Assembly (NCBI GenBank): GCA_014898415.1
Contig: RCTD01000001.1
Span: 1,860,001-1,924,000 of the forward strand
Source: Stromatinia cepivora
Taxonomy: Eukaryota; Ascomycota; Leotiomycetes; Helotiales; Sclerotiniaceae
DNA: 64,000 nucleotides
Direction: 5' to 3'
Notes under the pieces: generated by a model
The model's input: the letters and a program-made list of their open reading frames with translations, nothing else
Told to the model about the DNA's origin: nothing
Databases searched by the model: none
Part shown: piece after piece, positions 37,851 to 50,639 of the stretch
Numbering within the stretch: position 1 is the first letter of the stretch
Layout: each line of letters opens with the position of its first letter
Made by a program: the position numbers and the translations under genes

Positions 37851-40800
37851 CATTTTCATTTTAAATGTTATATAGAATATAAGATTTCTTAATTTAACAA
37901 AATTTATAAAAAAAGAAGTATTTACTTTTTCTTATAATTTTTCGAAAAATGATTATATTTATCGATTAAAAATATTCATTGATTTTGAAATAAATGAATT
38001 TGTTTTTATCAATATTATACTCTTTACTTATTTATTTCCTATATTTAAATCAAGAATTATATTATTTGAAATTTCAATTAAAATTAAAGGATATAATGAT
38101 ATACAAGATTATACCATTACTCATTTTATATTCCTTAATTTAATGATCGATAATTGTAAATAATCTTTTATTCCTTTCTTTATTATTGAATTAAAGAATT
38201 ATAATATTATTTTAGATAGATTTTGGTTATCAAAGATCTGAGCGAAATTCGATTGTTTCAATCAATATCTCAAATAATTCAAAAAGAGATTTTATATTAT
38301 CTTTTATTCGAACAATTTCTTTGTTATTCAATTATTCTTTTGTAAACAGCAAATCGATTGATTAATTCAATAAAATATCGATCAACGAAATGATCAATTC
38401 AAAGAATATTGGAATTGAAGAGATTCATAATTGAGTAGATCAATTATAATTGATGATATATAATAAAAATCTTCAAATATAAATATAATATAGATTTTTG
38501 TTGAAAAAGAAAGAACTTTGATTCCCTTCAAATTCAATCCATTTTTTCCTTAATCAATTATATCATTATTGTAGATTTACAAATATCTTCTCTGTATATC
38601 ATTTGAAATCCTTAATCTATATATTCAAATCTAATAAATTCCAATTAGAATATAAAAGAGATAAACAAACTGAATTCTTTATTATTATTTTGAAAGAATT
38701 CGATGATATAATAAACTTTCAATAAAACGAAGAATATATAAAAGAAAAAATATTAATTATCTTTATCGAATTCAAGAATATAAAAGTTCGAAAAAAATTC
38801 GATCAAGTATTAATCGAAATCGATTTAGAATTTAAAATATCATTTGAATATCGATAATATTATTAAGCCTTTTTCAAATATAAATCAAATATTTTACCTT
38901 TTAATCGATTTTATAATCATAAAATCATATTAGAAAACAAAAAAGATAAAGTTTTATACTATAATCCACTTTATAAGATATCCTTGAAACAACTGAAAAT
39001 CATCAAAAAATATATTATAAATAATCTCAACAAAGATTTCATTGAATCTAATCAAACCCTTTATATTGTATCCATCTTATTCGTTAGAAAACCTAATAAT
39101 AATCTAAAGTTCTATATAGATTTTAAATTATTGAATTCCTTAATATATAAAAATCGATATCCCCTTCTTTTGATTAACGAAACGCTTTCCCGGTTTTCCA
39201 ATATCAAAGTTTTTATCAAATTCGATATTTGTTAAACTTTCCATTATATAAAAATAGATTCTATTTTGGAAAAATATATTATCTTTTGAATTCGATATAG
39301 ATTATATAAATATAAGATCATATTATTCGGATTAATAAATGGTCCTACAATTTATCAATATTATATAAATGATATTCTATTCGATTATCTAAATATCTTC
39401 TGTATAATATATTTTAATAATATTCTAATCTATTCCGAAAATGAAGAAGAATATTAAACTTATATTAAATTAATTCTCGAACGATTAGAAACTGCTGATC
39501 TATAAATGGATCTCAAAAAATATGAATTCAATATTATATATATCAAATATTTAAACTTTATTATCTTTACTAAAAAAATAGAAATGGATTTTGAAAAGAT
39601 TGAAATAATTGAAAATTGGATTTTTCCAATAACAATAAAAGGAATTCAATCATTCTTCAATTTTTGTAACTTTTATCGATGGTTCATTAAGAACTATAAT
39701 ATAATAACAAAACCTTTCAATAAATTTATTAAAGCAAATATTAAATTCGTATTCAATAATGTATATCAAAATATATTCAATATTTTAAAAAAAAGCTCAT
39801 TTCCGTTCCACTTTTGTAACATTATAATTACCAATTCTCTTATATACTCGAAACAGATATATCCGATAAGATAATTATTAATATATTATTATAATAATAT
39901 AACAAAGATTGATTTCCCATAATTTATTTCTTCAAGATTATAATTGTTATTAAACTAAACTACGAAATTTATAATAAGGAAATACTATCAATTATTCGAT
40001 TCTTCAATTATTAGAAAACAGAATTCGCTAATTCATTATATAAAATTAAGGTTTATACCGATTATAAAACCCTCGAATATTTTATAATTATCAAGACTTT
40101 CAATATTTGATAAATTAATTAGACAGAAGTATTAATCAATTATAACTTTATCATTATATATTACTTTGAAAAGGATAATCCTTTTGTTGATACTCTAATT
40201 TATCGAATCGACGAATTGAATTTCCAGAATTATATCAAGAACAAGAATCGCTTTCAATAATTTATTAAAGATAATCAAATTGATATTGAAATTATAAAAG
40301 AAGTTTTACAAAAGCATTATTCAAACGAAATAACGATTATTAATATCGATTTGAGTAAAATCGTTTCTCGATTCGATTTAATTAATTGTATCATCGAAAC
40401 GAATAAAACTACAGATAGTTTGCTAATATTTAGAATATAAATTATCCAAAATTATAAGTATATATCACTTCAAAATAATCTCTTGCTCTATAATAATTAT
40501 TTGGTAATACCTGATATTGATAATCTTCGAACTTATTTGATTCGCGAAATCCACGATTCCATTTCTACTATTTATTTTGGTACAAATAAAACTTATTTCT
40601 TATTATTTCAATAATACTATTAATCTAAAATATACAATACTATAATCAGATATATATATAATTATTACACTTACAAATACAACTCCATTCCATATAATCA
40701 TACCCCCAATTTATTATATCTATTTCCGATTCTTAATCGAATATAACAATATATTATTATAGATTATTATAATTTTAATAAAAATAAATATGAATATAAT

Positions 40801-41860
40801 AATATTTTAATCATTATTGATTGATTAATGAAGCAAACTATTTCCATATCTTGTTATAAATCAATCGATATTCGAATTCAAATACAATTATATTTTTATT
40901 ATATATATCGATATTATAATCTTTTTGTTACTATAATATCAAATTATGGCCTTCAATTTATATCACAATTCTGGAAGGAATTCAGCCAAATCCTAAAAAC
41001 CGATTTTAAATTATCTATTATTCACTATCCCCAAATTGATAATCAAATTGAGATTTATAATCAATACCTTCAATAGCGATTAAGATTGTTTATTAATTAT
41101 TATCAAAACGATTGATCAGAATTCCTATCTATAATGGATTATATATAATTCATTTTTCTATATGATTCCTTAGAAAGATTTATACCCTACGAAACCCTAT
41201 ATAAATATACACTGAAATATATATAGGAATAAAAAAAAGATATTAATAAATTAACAAATGATATAAATATATATAATATTTGTATATATATAGAATATAA
41301 TAGATGAGCTTTTATATAAACCAATAAAGATTTATTATATATCCAAGCCAAAATATCGAAATCTATAAATACTTATCGATATAAAGTTGATTTCGATATT
41401 GAAAATTATATATAATTCAATATAAAAAGTTACTTTATTCAAAGATCATCTAAAAAACTGGATTTCCTAATCTAAGAAAAATTCAAGATTATTAATCAAT
41501 CTAGAAACTCTTTCAAATTCGAATTTCCGATTATAATGAAAATTTATTCTGTTTTCCTTTTAAATCGATTATATAAAATATACAATAATCCTTTTTTTAA
41601 TCAAATATTCAAATCATCTCTGTTTATTAATATAACTAATAATTCAAAATAAAAAATGAAAAAGATTTTAATAATAAAGAAAATACAAAAAACTTTATTA
41701 TATAAAATCTTATAATTTAATAACAATATCAATCTTATTTAATATCTTATTTCCGATCTTAAAATATCATTATATCTTTTATACGATTTTCATTTAATCA
41801 ATTCAATATTGTTTAGTTTTTTCAATCAATTATTTAATTAAATAAAATTTTATAAAAACA
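37851..41860 (+). pseudogene. Gypsy IV pol: protease, RT, RNase H, integrase, chromodomain-like end
   Basis: In order: protease remnant FIDFEINEFVFIN (~37975; family LIDSGANxxAFI) with LKNYNIILDRFWLSK; RT entry KNRYPLLLINETLSRF (39130-39190); active site IYFNNILIYS (~39400) in place of YLDDILIYS; RT thumb DLKKYEFNIIYIKYLNFII and IQSFFNFCNFYRWFIKNYN (39506-39720); RNase H remnants. Integrase has a zinc region (LRTYLIREIHDS), the strand IISNYGLQFISQFWKEF where the catalytic Asp of SDRG is Asn, and HYPQIDNQIEIYNQYL with the catalytic Glu (40828-41076). At ~41640-41800 ILIIKKIQKTLLYKIL and LLYDFHLINS match the chromodomain of fungal chromoviruses (EEILxxRxxRGxLxYxVKW). In this group the chromodomain directs integration toward methylated-histone heterochromatin. 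Confidence 0.88.
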
Positions 41861-42385
41861 AAAAGAATAATTATAATTATATAAATAACGATTCATTTAT
41901 AAAATCAAAAGAAAGAAAAATGTTCTTTAATTTAATAGATTAAATATTATGATTTTATAATAATATATATATACAATTATAAAAAAATCGAAAATCTATA
42001 CAAATTCAAAGGAATTTGATTATATATATATATAATCCAAGTTTTATATAATAGATAAGCTGTTATTACTAAGATAATATAAAGACAATATATTAAAACT
42101 TTATGTTTATTATTATTTAAAAAATTATACAAAAGGGAAGCTTGAATATGATAAGAACGAAATATAATGTCACCCTTGTCGATTTCGCTCAATCTAGTTG
42201 ATTTGGTCAATTTTGGTCGATTTTGGTTAATTTGATCAATTTCCAATTTTGACCAAATCAACCAAAATGATCAATCTAATTGATTTAGGGTTTATAAACC
42301 TTTACGAAATCTGATTTCCGATGAAATAATAAAAGAACAAAGGAGTAAAACGCTTGAGGGCGAGCTTTTCTGAAGGGGGGGGTAG

Positions 42386-42460
42386 TGTTACGAATCGTGA
42401 ATCATAGGAGGCTAATCATATAATACCCTTTATCTTCTCTACCAATTAATGAGTTGATTA
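42386..42460 (+). repeat. Gypsy IV 3' LTR fragment
   Basis: First 75 bp of the LTR (TGTTACGAATCGTGAATCAT...), ending ...GAGTTGATTA at the Fot1 terminus. The missing ~207 bp does not reappear after the Fot1 element. Confidence 0.88.
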
Positions 42461-44645
42461 ACCGATTTCCCTATATCGTGCACGACCCCATATCTTGCAT
42501 ACCCCTCATATTCCTATTACGATTACTTCAAAATTCGATATTAATTATAAATTATAAGATATAAAGCTATAATTCTTTTTGAACAATAAAAAGATATAAT
42601 ATTATCCTATAGAATTAAAAAACCTTTATATTTTCAATTTCAATAAAACCTTGATACATCGCCCAGCCTTTGAATATAATACCTTCCCCTTTTCTTTCAT
42701 TATTGATTTATCAATCTCTACAATATTATAATTCTTTATAATTTCTTGGGATACTAAATTTATAATAAGAAAATGTTTTTGAATTATTTATATTTTTTTA
42801 ATAAAAGATATTAATGATTTCCGAACTTTTTTTATTCTTTTTTTAGTATCATATATAATTTAACGATCGATCTTTTTTTGTATTATTCTTTTTTTAATTG
42901 CTCTATTCTTCTATTTCTTTTCAACTTTTTTTTCAGCTTTTTTTTGCTTTTTAGCTTCTTTCTCCTATTCAATAATTAATGTTTTCATTGATTAATAGAT
43001 TCTAATTCTTTTGATTTGCAAAAGGGAATATAAAAAAGTATCTTTGCCCTCCTTCTTTATTAGATTTAAATATTTAGAATAAATTCTTTTCTTTCTTTCG
43101 ATCTTCAAAACTTCTTTTAGATCTTTTGCTCTATATAATTAGATATTAGTATTAATTGTATATATAAATACAACCTTAAAAAGCTTTTAAATGATATCGG
43201 AATCCTATTTGAAACGAAATTCTAATTTAAAATAACAAAGAGTTTTAATTATATATAATATCTTTATTTTATTCCCTATAAATTATATTGATATAAATAA
43301 TATAAGGGTTTATTCTGGTTCGATATTGCAAATAATAATATTTTTATTTATAGAATAAATATTAACTTTTTCGAAAGATTTTAGGATATTATAAATAATA
43401 GTAAATTAAACCTAAGTAATTTTAAATATCATCTAAAAGTTATATTTCGATATTTCAACAATATTTTTGCTTTTATATATTAGATTATTGAATTCTATAT
43501 TATAATTCGTTGAAAGAAAAAGGAAATAATCTATATCAAGAGATTGGAATCGATATATAAAATAGAGAAGAAGAATTAATAAAATGATTTTTAATTCATT
43601 ATATTTCGATATAAATTCTATATTTATATAATTAGAATAATCATTTATAATTAATAAACGATATCCTTTCCTTGCTTTTAAACGAATATAACATTGAAAG
43701 ACTTTATTAAGCCAAATAAGGCCGAATATATTCAACAATTATCCATTATTTGAAGTTCCGAAATAAGTCTGATCCTTTATTTCTATCTTATCAATTTATA
43801 TATCCTATAGATCTCTAGATTCCCTTTTATAAATTAGAATAAATAGAATAATCATATTATCGGTATATATATATATTAAAAAAATAATAAACTCTTTCGA
43901 TCCATTCTATTTAGCTTTCGTAACTTTATTATAATCATATATATTAATATTCATTATCCTCTTTATAATCCTTTCTAAACTAATTATAAAGCCTTTTTCA
44001 TCCCAATTATATATATTCTTAAATAATATATTATATTTTGTAATTACTTTTATCAATTAAATAAAAAAAAGAGGGATATTAATATAACTCTTTTAAATAA
44101 TAAAATTCAATAACAATATAAAATAATTCAAACTAGATTATAAAAATACTCAAATATAATAATATTATCAACTTTCATATATAAATTATTAATATATTAG
44201 AGATATCGATTTTAAAAATATGTTTTATACTTTTTTATAAAATTTACCGTCCAATTCTTTCTTAAAGAACAGTTTATAATCTTTTTCGCAAGATTTTTGA
44301 TTATATAGTTTATAGGGGGTATAGATTTTTGTATCAATTTATTAATTTGATTAATTAAAGCTTCTTTTTACTCTTTTGAAAAAGATTGATAAGTTTCAGT
44401 ATATACAATACTACAGAAAATGATTTTGCCTTTATGACGCCGAAAGAGTATTGAACAATTGATTTTGAAGAAATTTGTTATTTGAGTATATTTAGAATAC
44501 TCTTCCTCTTTAATTTAAGTTAATATAAATTCTATATAGATCTCTAAAGATATATCGTTGTTATATTTGTTTATAATGATTGATATTTTATAAAATTAAA
44601 AGTGTGTATAAGATATAGGGTCGTGTATGATATAGAGAAATCGGT
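42461..44645 (-). mobile_element. Fot1/pogo-type DNA transposon, copy 1
   Basis: 2185-bp element with ~43-bp terminal inverted repeats starting ACCGATTTCCCTATATC, flanked by TA at 42459-42460 and 44646-44647. Same length to the base as copy 2 (54374-56558), in the opposite orientation. Encodes a decayed DDE transposase on the minus strand. The left flank is a gypsy LTR and the right flank is unrelated DNA, so it does not sit in a simple empty site. Confidence 0.9.
43020..44590 (-). pseudogene. Fot1-type transposase relic, copy 1
   Basis: A 101-codon open part (43433-43738) contains FGLIWLNKVFQ, KGYRLLIINDYSNY and LDIDYFLFLSTNYNIE. In copy 2 the same segments read KGYRLLIVDGHSSY and LDIDYFLPLSMNYGIE. 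The second catalytic Asp of the family motif LDGHxSH is therefore Asn-Asp here, with Gly-His lost. The N-terminal DNA-binding part lies toward 44.3-44.6 kb and the C-terminal part toward 43.0 kb, both with many stops. Confidence 0.82.
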
Positions 44646-46040
44646 TATATATATATAGAGTTTATCTCTGATTATGATAGAATACTATGATTCTAGAATA
44701 TTATTATTCTAATCGTTTTATTAAAAGTTAATATTAGTTTCATAATAATTAATTATATTGAATAAATTACTAATCTTATTCAAATATTTATTTAAACTTT
44801 GTTTAATAATAATAATGAAAAATATATCGATTCTATTACTTAAAATTTAAAACTAATAAAAGATATAATAGAAACCCTTGCTTTCCTCCCACCCTTATTA
44901 TATAAAAAACTTTAGATACATTAATTATATTTATATATGATATAATTACTCAGAATTAATATATGATTTAGATGGTCTGAAGATCAGATTCGAATAAATA
45001 TTATATACCAATGATTATCGATAAAATAAAATCATTAAAGGGACAAATATGACTTTTTTTTATCTAATTATTATAATTAGATCATTCATTTGTATATATA
45101 TAAAGTAACTATCCCTATTTACAGATACTCTTTATTTATAGATTCTAAGTTTAATATAATTATTGGTTTATAAACACCCTTTTGATTACAAAAAAGGAAA
45201 AAAAGAAATCTATATATAATATACTTCGAATAAATCTTGAGTTTGATGAATACAATAAAAAGTTTCAAAAGATTGATATATAAATTTCCAATATAATTAT
45301 TTTTTGGATTTTGTTAAATATTATATTTGAATTATTATTATAATTTAATACGGAAGTGTATTATAGATCTTCTTTTAAAAATAATAATGTTTTATTTTAA
45401 TTATCATTTTATATTCTTTCGATTTTTATAGAATACATTTCCTTTTAATTTGTATTGTTTCTAAGCATTTTTTGAAATATAAAATATTATAAAGAATGAA
45501 AGTTTTTGTGAAAGTCAATTCATTAAATATCAATATTCAATATTTGAGAAAGAATAGGAAGATAAAGAGGCTCTAAGATATGTTATAGTTGAAACTCGAG
45601 ATTATATATTATATCATACTTAATTCTGGTATATTTAAAGAAATATTTGAAAGGCCATTCTTGATATTCGGCAATTGGTAATATTGGATAAGAGGAACTT
45701 CAAAAAGTTGGTAAATAAAAGTGAAGATTGTTTAAGGGGTTTTACTTAATATTCTATTATAGACTGGTATATTAGTTATTGTATTAATAAGTCCAGAATA
45801 GTAAGGCTTCGATTTCGATGATAGATTCATTATATAAAGATTGCAATTGGGGAATTGATTGCTTTAAATATAACCACTATATAATTATACTCAAACCATA
45901 AGATTCGTAACTTGATCGATAGATACTTTAGTATTAAGGGTATAATAAATAATAATTTTGATAACGAAAACAAGTATTGATACTAATTTATATCATTCCG
46001 GATTAATATCAAAGAGATAATCTATATTGATATACTATAT
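44646..46040. other. Unassigned A+T-rich DNA
   Basis: About 1.4 kb. No similarity to the LTR or transposon families of the window and no open frame of note on either strand. Its right part (above ~45.6 kb) has slightly more G+C and could include the downstream end of the DUF3435 gene. Nothing else is recognisable. Confidence 0.35.
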
Positions 46041-46049
46041 AATTAAAGG

Positions 46050-48430
46050 AATATATAGCATTATCTAAAAATACTGAACATTTTTAATAAAGATAATGAA
46101 ATCCTTTATTAATGATACAAAATTGAAGATACTGAATTTTGATATATCGATTAAGATTATCAATATAAAGGTATTTATACTCTCGTTTCTTTGGTCCTAC
46201 TTCATTATCATTTCATTTGCAAAAAGCACAAAATAATATAGAGACTTTGGAAAGATTATAAGATTTTATTATTATATCAGCAATTAAAGATATTGAATCT
46301 GTATCTTCTAATAAAGTTTGAGAATTGATATGTTTTCCAGACCATCCTTTGTATTTCGATACTCGATATTAGCAAGGGGATTCTTAGCGTTTGCAAAATT
46401 GGATTAAGTTTTGAATAAACTCGATCTACTTTTGAATGATCTGATCCTTTGTAAAGTCTGTATATGGTTCGAAAAGCAATCTGGCTATAATAACTCGCTC
46501 TTTAAGTTTATATTCAATTGTTGAAAAGGTGAGAATATCGATGGAAAGAATTCCTTGCAATTATTAATCGATCTCGATAGTATAAATAATCTTATGAAAT
46601 TTCTTGATAATTTTAACCAGCAATTATTTGCTTTTTTGGTTCTTCAAATTATTAATTTCGATCTGTATTTCTTGATGTTTTCTATATCATTTCGTTTCCG
46701 CAATTGCTTTGATAGTAGAATAATTATATACCTTGATGTTTAGAATAGATTCTTTGTATTTTTGAATAAATTGAAGAATATCGGGATCTTGATTAATCTC
46801 AAATTTCTGCGCATCGGTTAAATCTGAAGGGGCCCGTTTGTGATGAGATAATCAGCCAATAATTCGAATTAGATCTTCTTTTCGTGGAAATCCAAGGTAA
46901 ATAGTTTGATAATCTGTATCAATGAATATTGGTATATAATATTGTTCATAAATATCTCCCTAATGGTCCATAATCTGCCGGTATTCTTCTGGTGTAATTG
47001 ATTCTATATAAATAATTAGTTAATGTTAAATATAAAATCTTAATACAGAATAAGAGAAAGATAGGGCCTGAAAATTTAGATATAAAGAATAGAATTTGAA
47101 AGGGATGGTAGATAGGGTAAATAAAAAAGATCAAAAAGATTTCATATGCAAATCTATCATTCAATCTTTTCCCTAAAGTTCATTGCAAATTATAGAATTT
47201 TAATCTTTTCTTATATTTATAGGTTTGATCAAGATAGATGAGATAGTATCGATATTTCGAATATTCTAGATATTTAATCTTTGAAATGCGGATATCATTA
47301 ATAGTATTATTCATATCCCAAAAGATAAGATATTCTGCTTATTTATTGTTTTATTGTAAATGAATATGATCTGTATCAAATGGTACAATTAAAGTATAAA
47401 TATTCTTAAGAGAATTAAATCTGCTTTCAAATGCATTATCAGCAAACGCTAAAGCTAACATAAAAGTTACTCTGCAATATATTAGATCTTTAGCTTCATA
47501 AAATATAAATATCTTTTTATTTTGAATGAATAGATTAAAAAGATCTGGTTGAGAATCATTTACTGCTTTTTTTTATTATCAGAACGTTTGATCCGTTTAA
47601 GATTCAATTTCATTATAATAATTGACGGTTGCTTCTTGATCGGAAGAGGGAATAATTGAAATTCGATATCTTGATATAAAAGTTTGACAAAAGTTTTTGG
47701 TTTAGTAGTAGTACAGCCGGTAAGATTCAGAAAAGGGGATATTTGTAATCGGAAATGTTCATAAATATATACCTTAATATCGCGAATCTAATAATCATTC
47801 TGAAGAGTGTATAAATCTTCGATAAAAAGCCCCGATTTTTCTTTTTCTGAATCTTCAAGTCCAAACCGGGTAATCAAGTTCTGCGGAATCTATTATTACC
47901 AGATCAATATAATCTACTAACTGAAAAGGATATAGATAAATACATACATTACGGATATTATAGAGAATACCTTCATTCATATAATGTTCTGTTAATTGTA
48001 TATATACTATACTAAGAACTTTTCAATATATGATAATAGAAGATTTCTTTTTTATTCATAAATTCTTTATTCATCAGAAAAAGTAAGCTTTGAAAATAGC
48101 CGCTTTGTATATTTTGATAATCGTTAATAATTCGTCGATTTTTGAGATTTTGCAGAATCTATTGGAAGAAAGTTAGCAATCATTTGGAATTTAATTGATT
48201 ACAAAATATATTCTTACTACTCCCATCTTTCCAACTCTGCTTTCATCATAGCTTTAATCTTATTACTAGGATTCGATAATGTAACCCCTTCTATTTCAAA
48301 CTTATTCATTATCTATTGATAATAACTAACTTCAGCATCAATACCGAATTCCAAATCGGATGAGAATTATAGTCTGTATTTTGATTAAAACCAGAATCAG
48401 AATCAGAGATAGAATCAAATCTATCCATAA
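46050..48430 (-). pseudogene. DUF3435 tyrosine recombinase relic (Starship captain family)
   Basis: Minus-strand pieces in order match DUF3435 proteins. A start MDRFDSISDSDSGF at 48430; EHFRLQISPFLNLTGC with KPKTFVKLLYQDIEFQLFP (~47640-47760; family RLQxxxxLLLxAxTxxRPGAL); AKDLIYCRVTFMLALAFADNAF (~47430-47500); SKYRYYLIYLDQT and KFYNLQ-stop-TLGKRLN (~47170-47250), where LRRxxGxRxN is expected, so the catalytic Arg region is destroyed. Then IMDH-stop-GDIYEQYYIP (~46930-46975) retaining His and Tyr of the family box MGHxxxxxFExYY; YLGFPRKEDLIRIIG and HHKRAPSDLTDAQKFEINQD (~46790-46905). A C2H2-like segment CAFCKWNDNEVGP...NRYI lies at ~46143-46235. An interruption of ~150 bp (47010-47155) before ITPEEYRQIM ends TTAACTAATTATTTATATAG and looks like an intron. 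Several stops: not functional. Confidence 0.8.
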
Positions 48431-50639
48431 TAATAGAAAACAATTTTCACCGTTGATTTATTTTATTTTTCCTTTTAATCTACGGTTTATATATTTATGA
48501 TTATTCTTTTTCGCTTTGCGAAATTGGGGCGGGTGGTCTATATTTATTATGATAAAGGGCTTGATGTTAAACATATCGTTAAGGAAGAGGGCAAGATATA
48601 TCGCGATTTGCAATGGTTCAATGGCTTTGTGATGAGATATTAGCAGATTGTAATGGTAAAGGAGGCTAAAGAATAAAACAAATATTTTACTTATAACAGA
48701 ATATACAAAATCGTTATAATTTACAATACTTAAATATAATGAGATTATATTTGATGTTTTCGATCTGTTTGGTTTTTGATGATTGAAAAATAATAATTTT
48801 TGGGTTATAATGATATAAATTCAATAATATATGAAAATAGGAATTAAACAATTCCAGAATGAAATTTGTAGAATAAAAAGTTTATAAAAGAAAAAGCAAA
48901 ATTTGAATAATTGAAGTATGAGATAAGAAAATGAAGAAGATGATGAAGGAAAAATTGGATTAAATATTTTTTGATTACAAATTTAATGTGATTGTGATTT
49001 ATATTTCATTACAAATCATCTTTAAGGATACCTTTATTTTCCGGGGAGATATTTAAGAAGGAAAAACAGAGTGGGTGAGAGTAGATTAATATAGAATTTG
49101 GAGTTTAGAATTTGGGAATTTGGAATGGGAATTAGGAAGAATGTTATTGTATAGTATCTGTAAAACAGCAAAAGCCTAAACTCATTAAATTTCTGACGGT
49201 TTAAGGATAAGTAGTTAAATGAATGGAATGATTATATAAAACAATAGAAGGAAACTATTGAAAACAGAATGCAAATCATTAATATTTAATTATTTATAAT
49301 AAAATTGTAATAAAATCTATGGCTGTCAAATATATAATAGCAATATTTGTAACTGAATATAATCTTATCGGAAATTCCTATTTCCCGATATTCTTCGAAC
49401 AAAAAAAAAGTAATTTATATGAAAGAAATCTTTCTTTTAATGATTTTGAATATCTTTATAATTATTTTGTTCTTTTAATCCTTATTTATAATATTTTATT
49501 ATTTTTTGATTTTATAAAATTTGATATTTCAATAATAAGGGATAAATTTCTTTTAGAATTCAATTTGTAATGAATAAGATTTTTATAAAATAAAGTATCC
49601 TTTGTATTTTGTTTATTTTCGCTATATAAATAATTGATCAGATTATATTATAATATAGTTTTATTAGTAATATTTATAATTACAATTGTATATTCTTCTT
49701 ATATTTAATTCTTCAATATTCCAATCTTCAAAATCCCGATCTTCAAATAATAATATTTATATCAATTTGCTGAATTAATAATACAAATTGTATTTGTTAT
49801 AAAATCATTTGTAAATCTTTGGTATATCTTTTATATACCTTTTACAATACAAATTTAATAGTAAGATTGTTTTTCGTGAATTTACTAATAACAAAGTCTT
49901 TATTTATATAATACTTTTTTATATTTAAGGAGAAAAAGAGGTTGTTTATTAAGATTTGAAAAAAAGCAAGAACAAAAATAAGATTATAAATAAGATTTGG
50001 TAGAGGAAGATATAGTTTTATGTAAAGCAAGTTGTAATAAATGAATTAGAATATTTCTGAATTGATATTTACTGTATCGATAAGAAGAATATAATTGAAC
50101 TTAGTGTGGCAATCAATTTTATATTTCGGTGGTATTAGAATATTGTATATTGTTATATCTACTTTTCGGATATCTCTTAATTTGATATTGGAATAAATGA
50201 TTAAAAAGTATAAAAGGAAGTTTTTAGGAAGAATCATTGATTTATTCGAAACTGAATGCTTTAAGAGTTTATTATATCAAAATTGATTGATTTCTTTAAT
50301 TCAAAGAATAAACGATTTAGAAATAAATTATTATTTAAATCTAAGATATATAAAATTATTGATATTGCAAACAAAACTTTCTAAGGTGATATATTATCAA
50401 ATTTTAATATCAAAGAATAGAGATTATAAATAAAATATTGTAATATTATTATTGAAAAAAATAAAGTCTATTATTTAATCGGGATTTTCGATATATTTAT
50501 AATACCAAATTACGATGAGAGAAGGGATCAAGTATTTAGGTGATTGAAGGATAAGATTTATAGAATGTATAAGGATCAATTATTTATATAGATATATTAA
50601 TTAAAATAATGAAATTGATTAGTATAAAGGTCGATTTTA
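48431..50639. other. Intergenic region between DUF3435 and NB-ARC relics
   Basis: About 2.2 kb between two divergent relics. The part next to DUF3435 (48480-48660) keeps unusually many G and C, including TTTTCGCTTTGCGAAA (48508-48523), a perfect inverted repeat, and on the minus strand CATAAATATATAAACC, a TATA-like box upstream of the DUF3435 start. The right part may contain the N-terminal domain of the NB-ARC gene; short frames near 49319 (+) and 49842-50237 (-) match nothing I know. Confidence 0.4.

Larger units (their letters stand above)
35839..42460 (+). mobile_element. Ty3/gypsy element IV, 3' LTR truncated
   Basis: Same family as elements I-III but on the + strand, inserted into element II. 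5' LTR 35839-36122, internal region 36123-42385, purine tract GAAGGGGGGGGTAG, then the first 75 bp of the 3' LTR (42386-42460), cut where the Fot1 element begins. The left flank CTATA (35834-35838) cannot be matched because the right side is gone. This copy gives the clearest view of the pol domains of the family. Confidence 0.9.

Noticed and set aside
49319..49570. 83-codon frame as the N-terminal domain of the NB-ARC protein
   Set aside because: No match to known NLR N-terminal domains (HeLo, PNP-like, patatin, Goodbye) that I can recognise, and no continuity to the P-loop region.
49842..50237. Two adjacent minus-strand frames of 62-63 codons
   Set aside because: No recognisable motif; length expected by chance at this composition.
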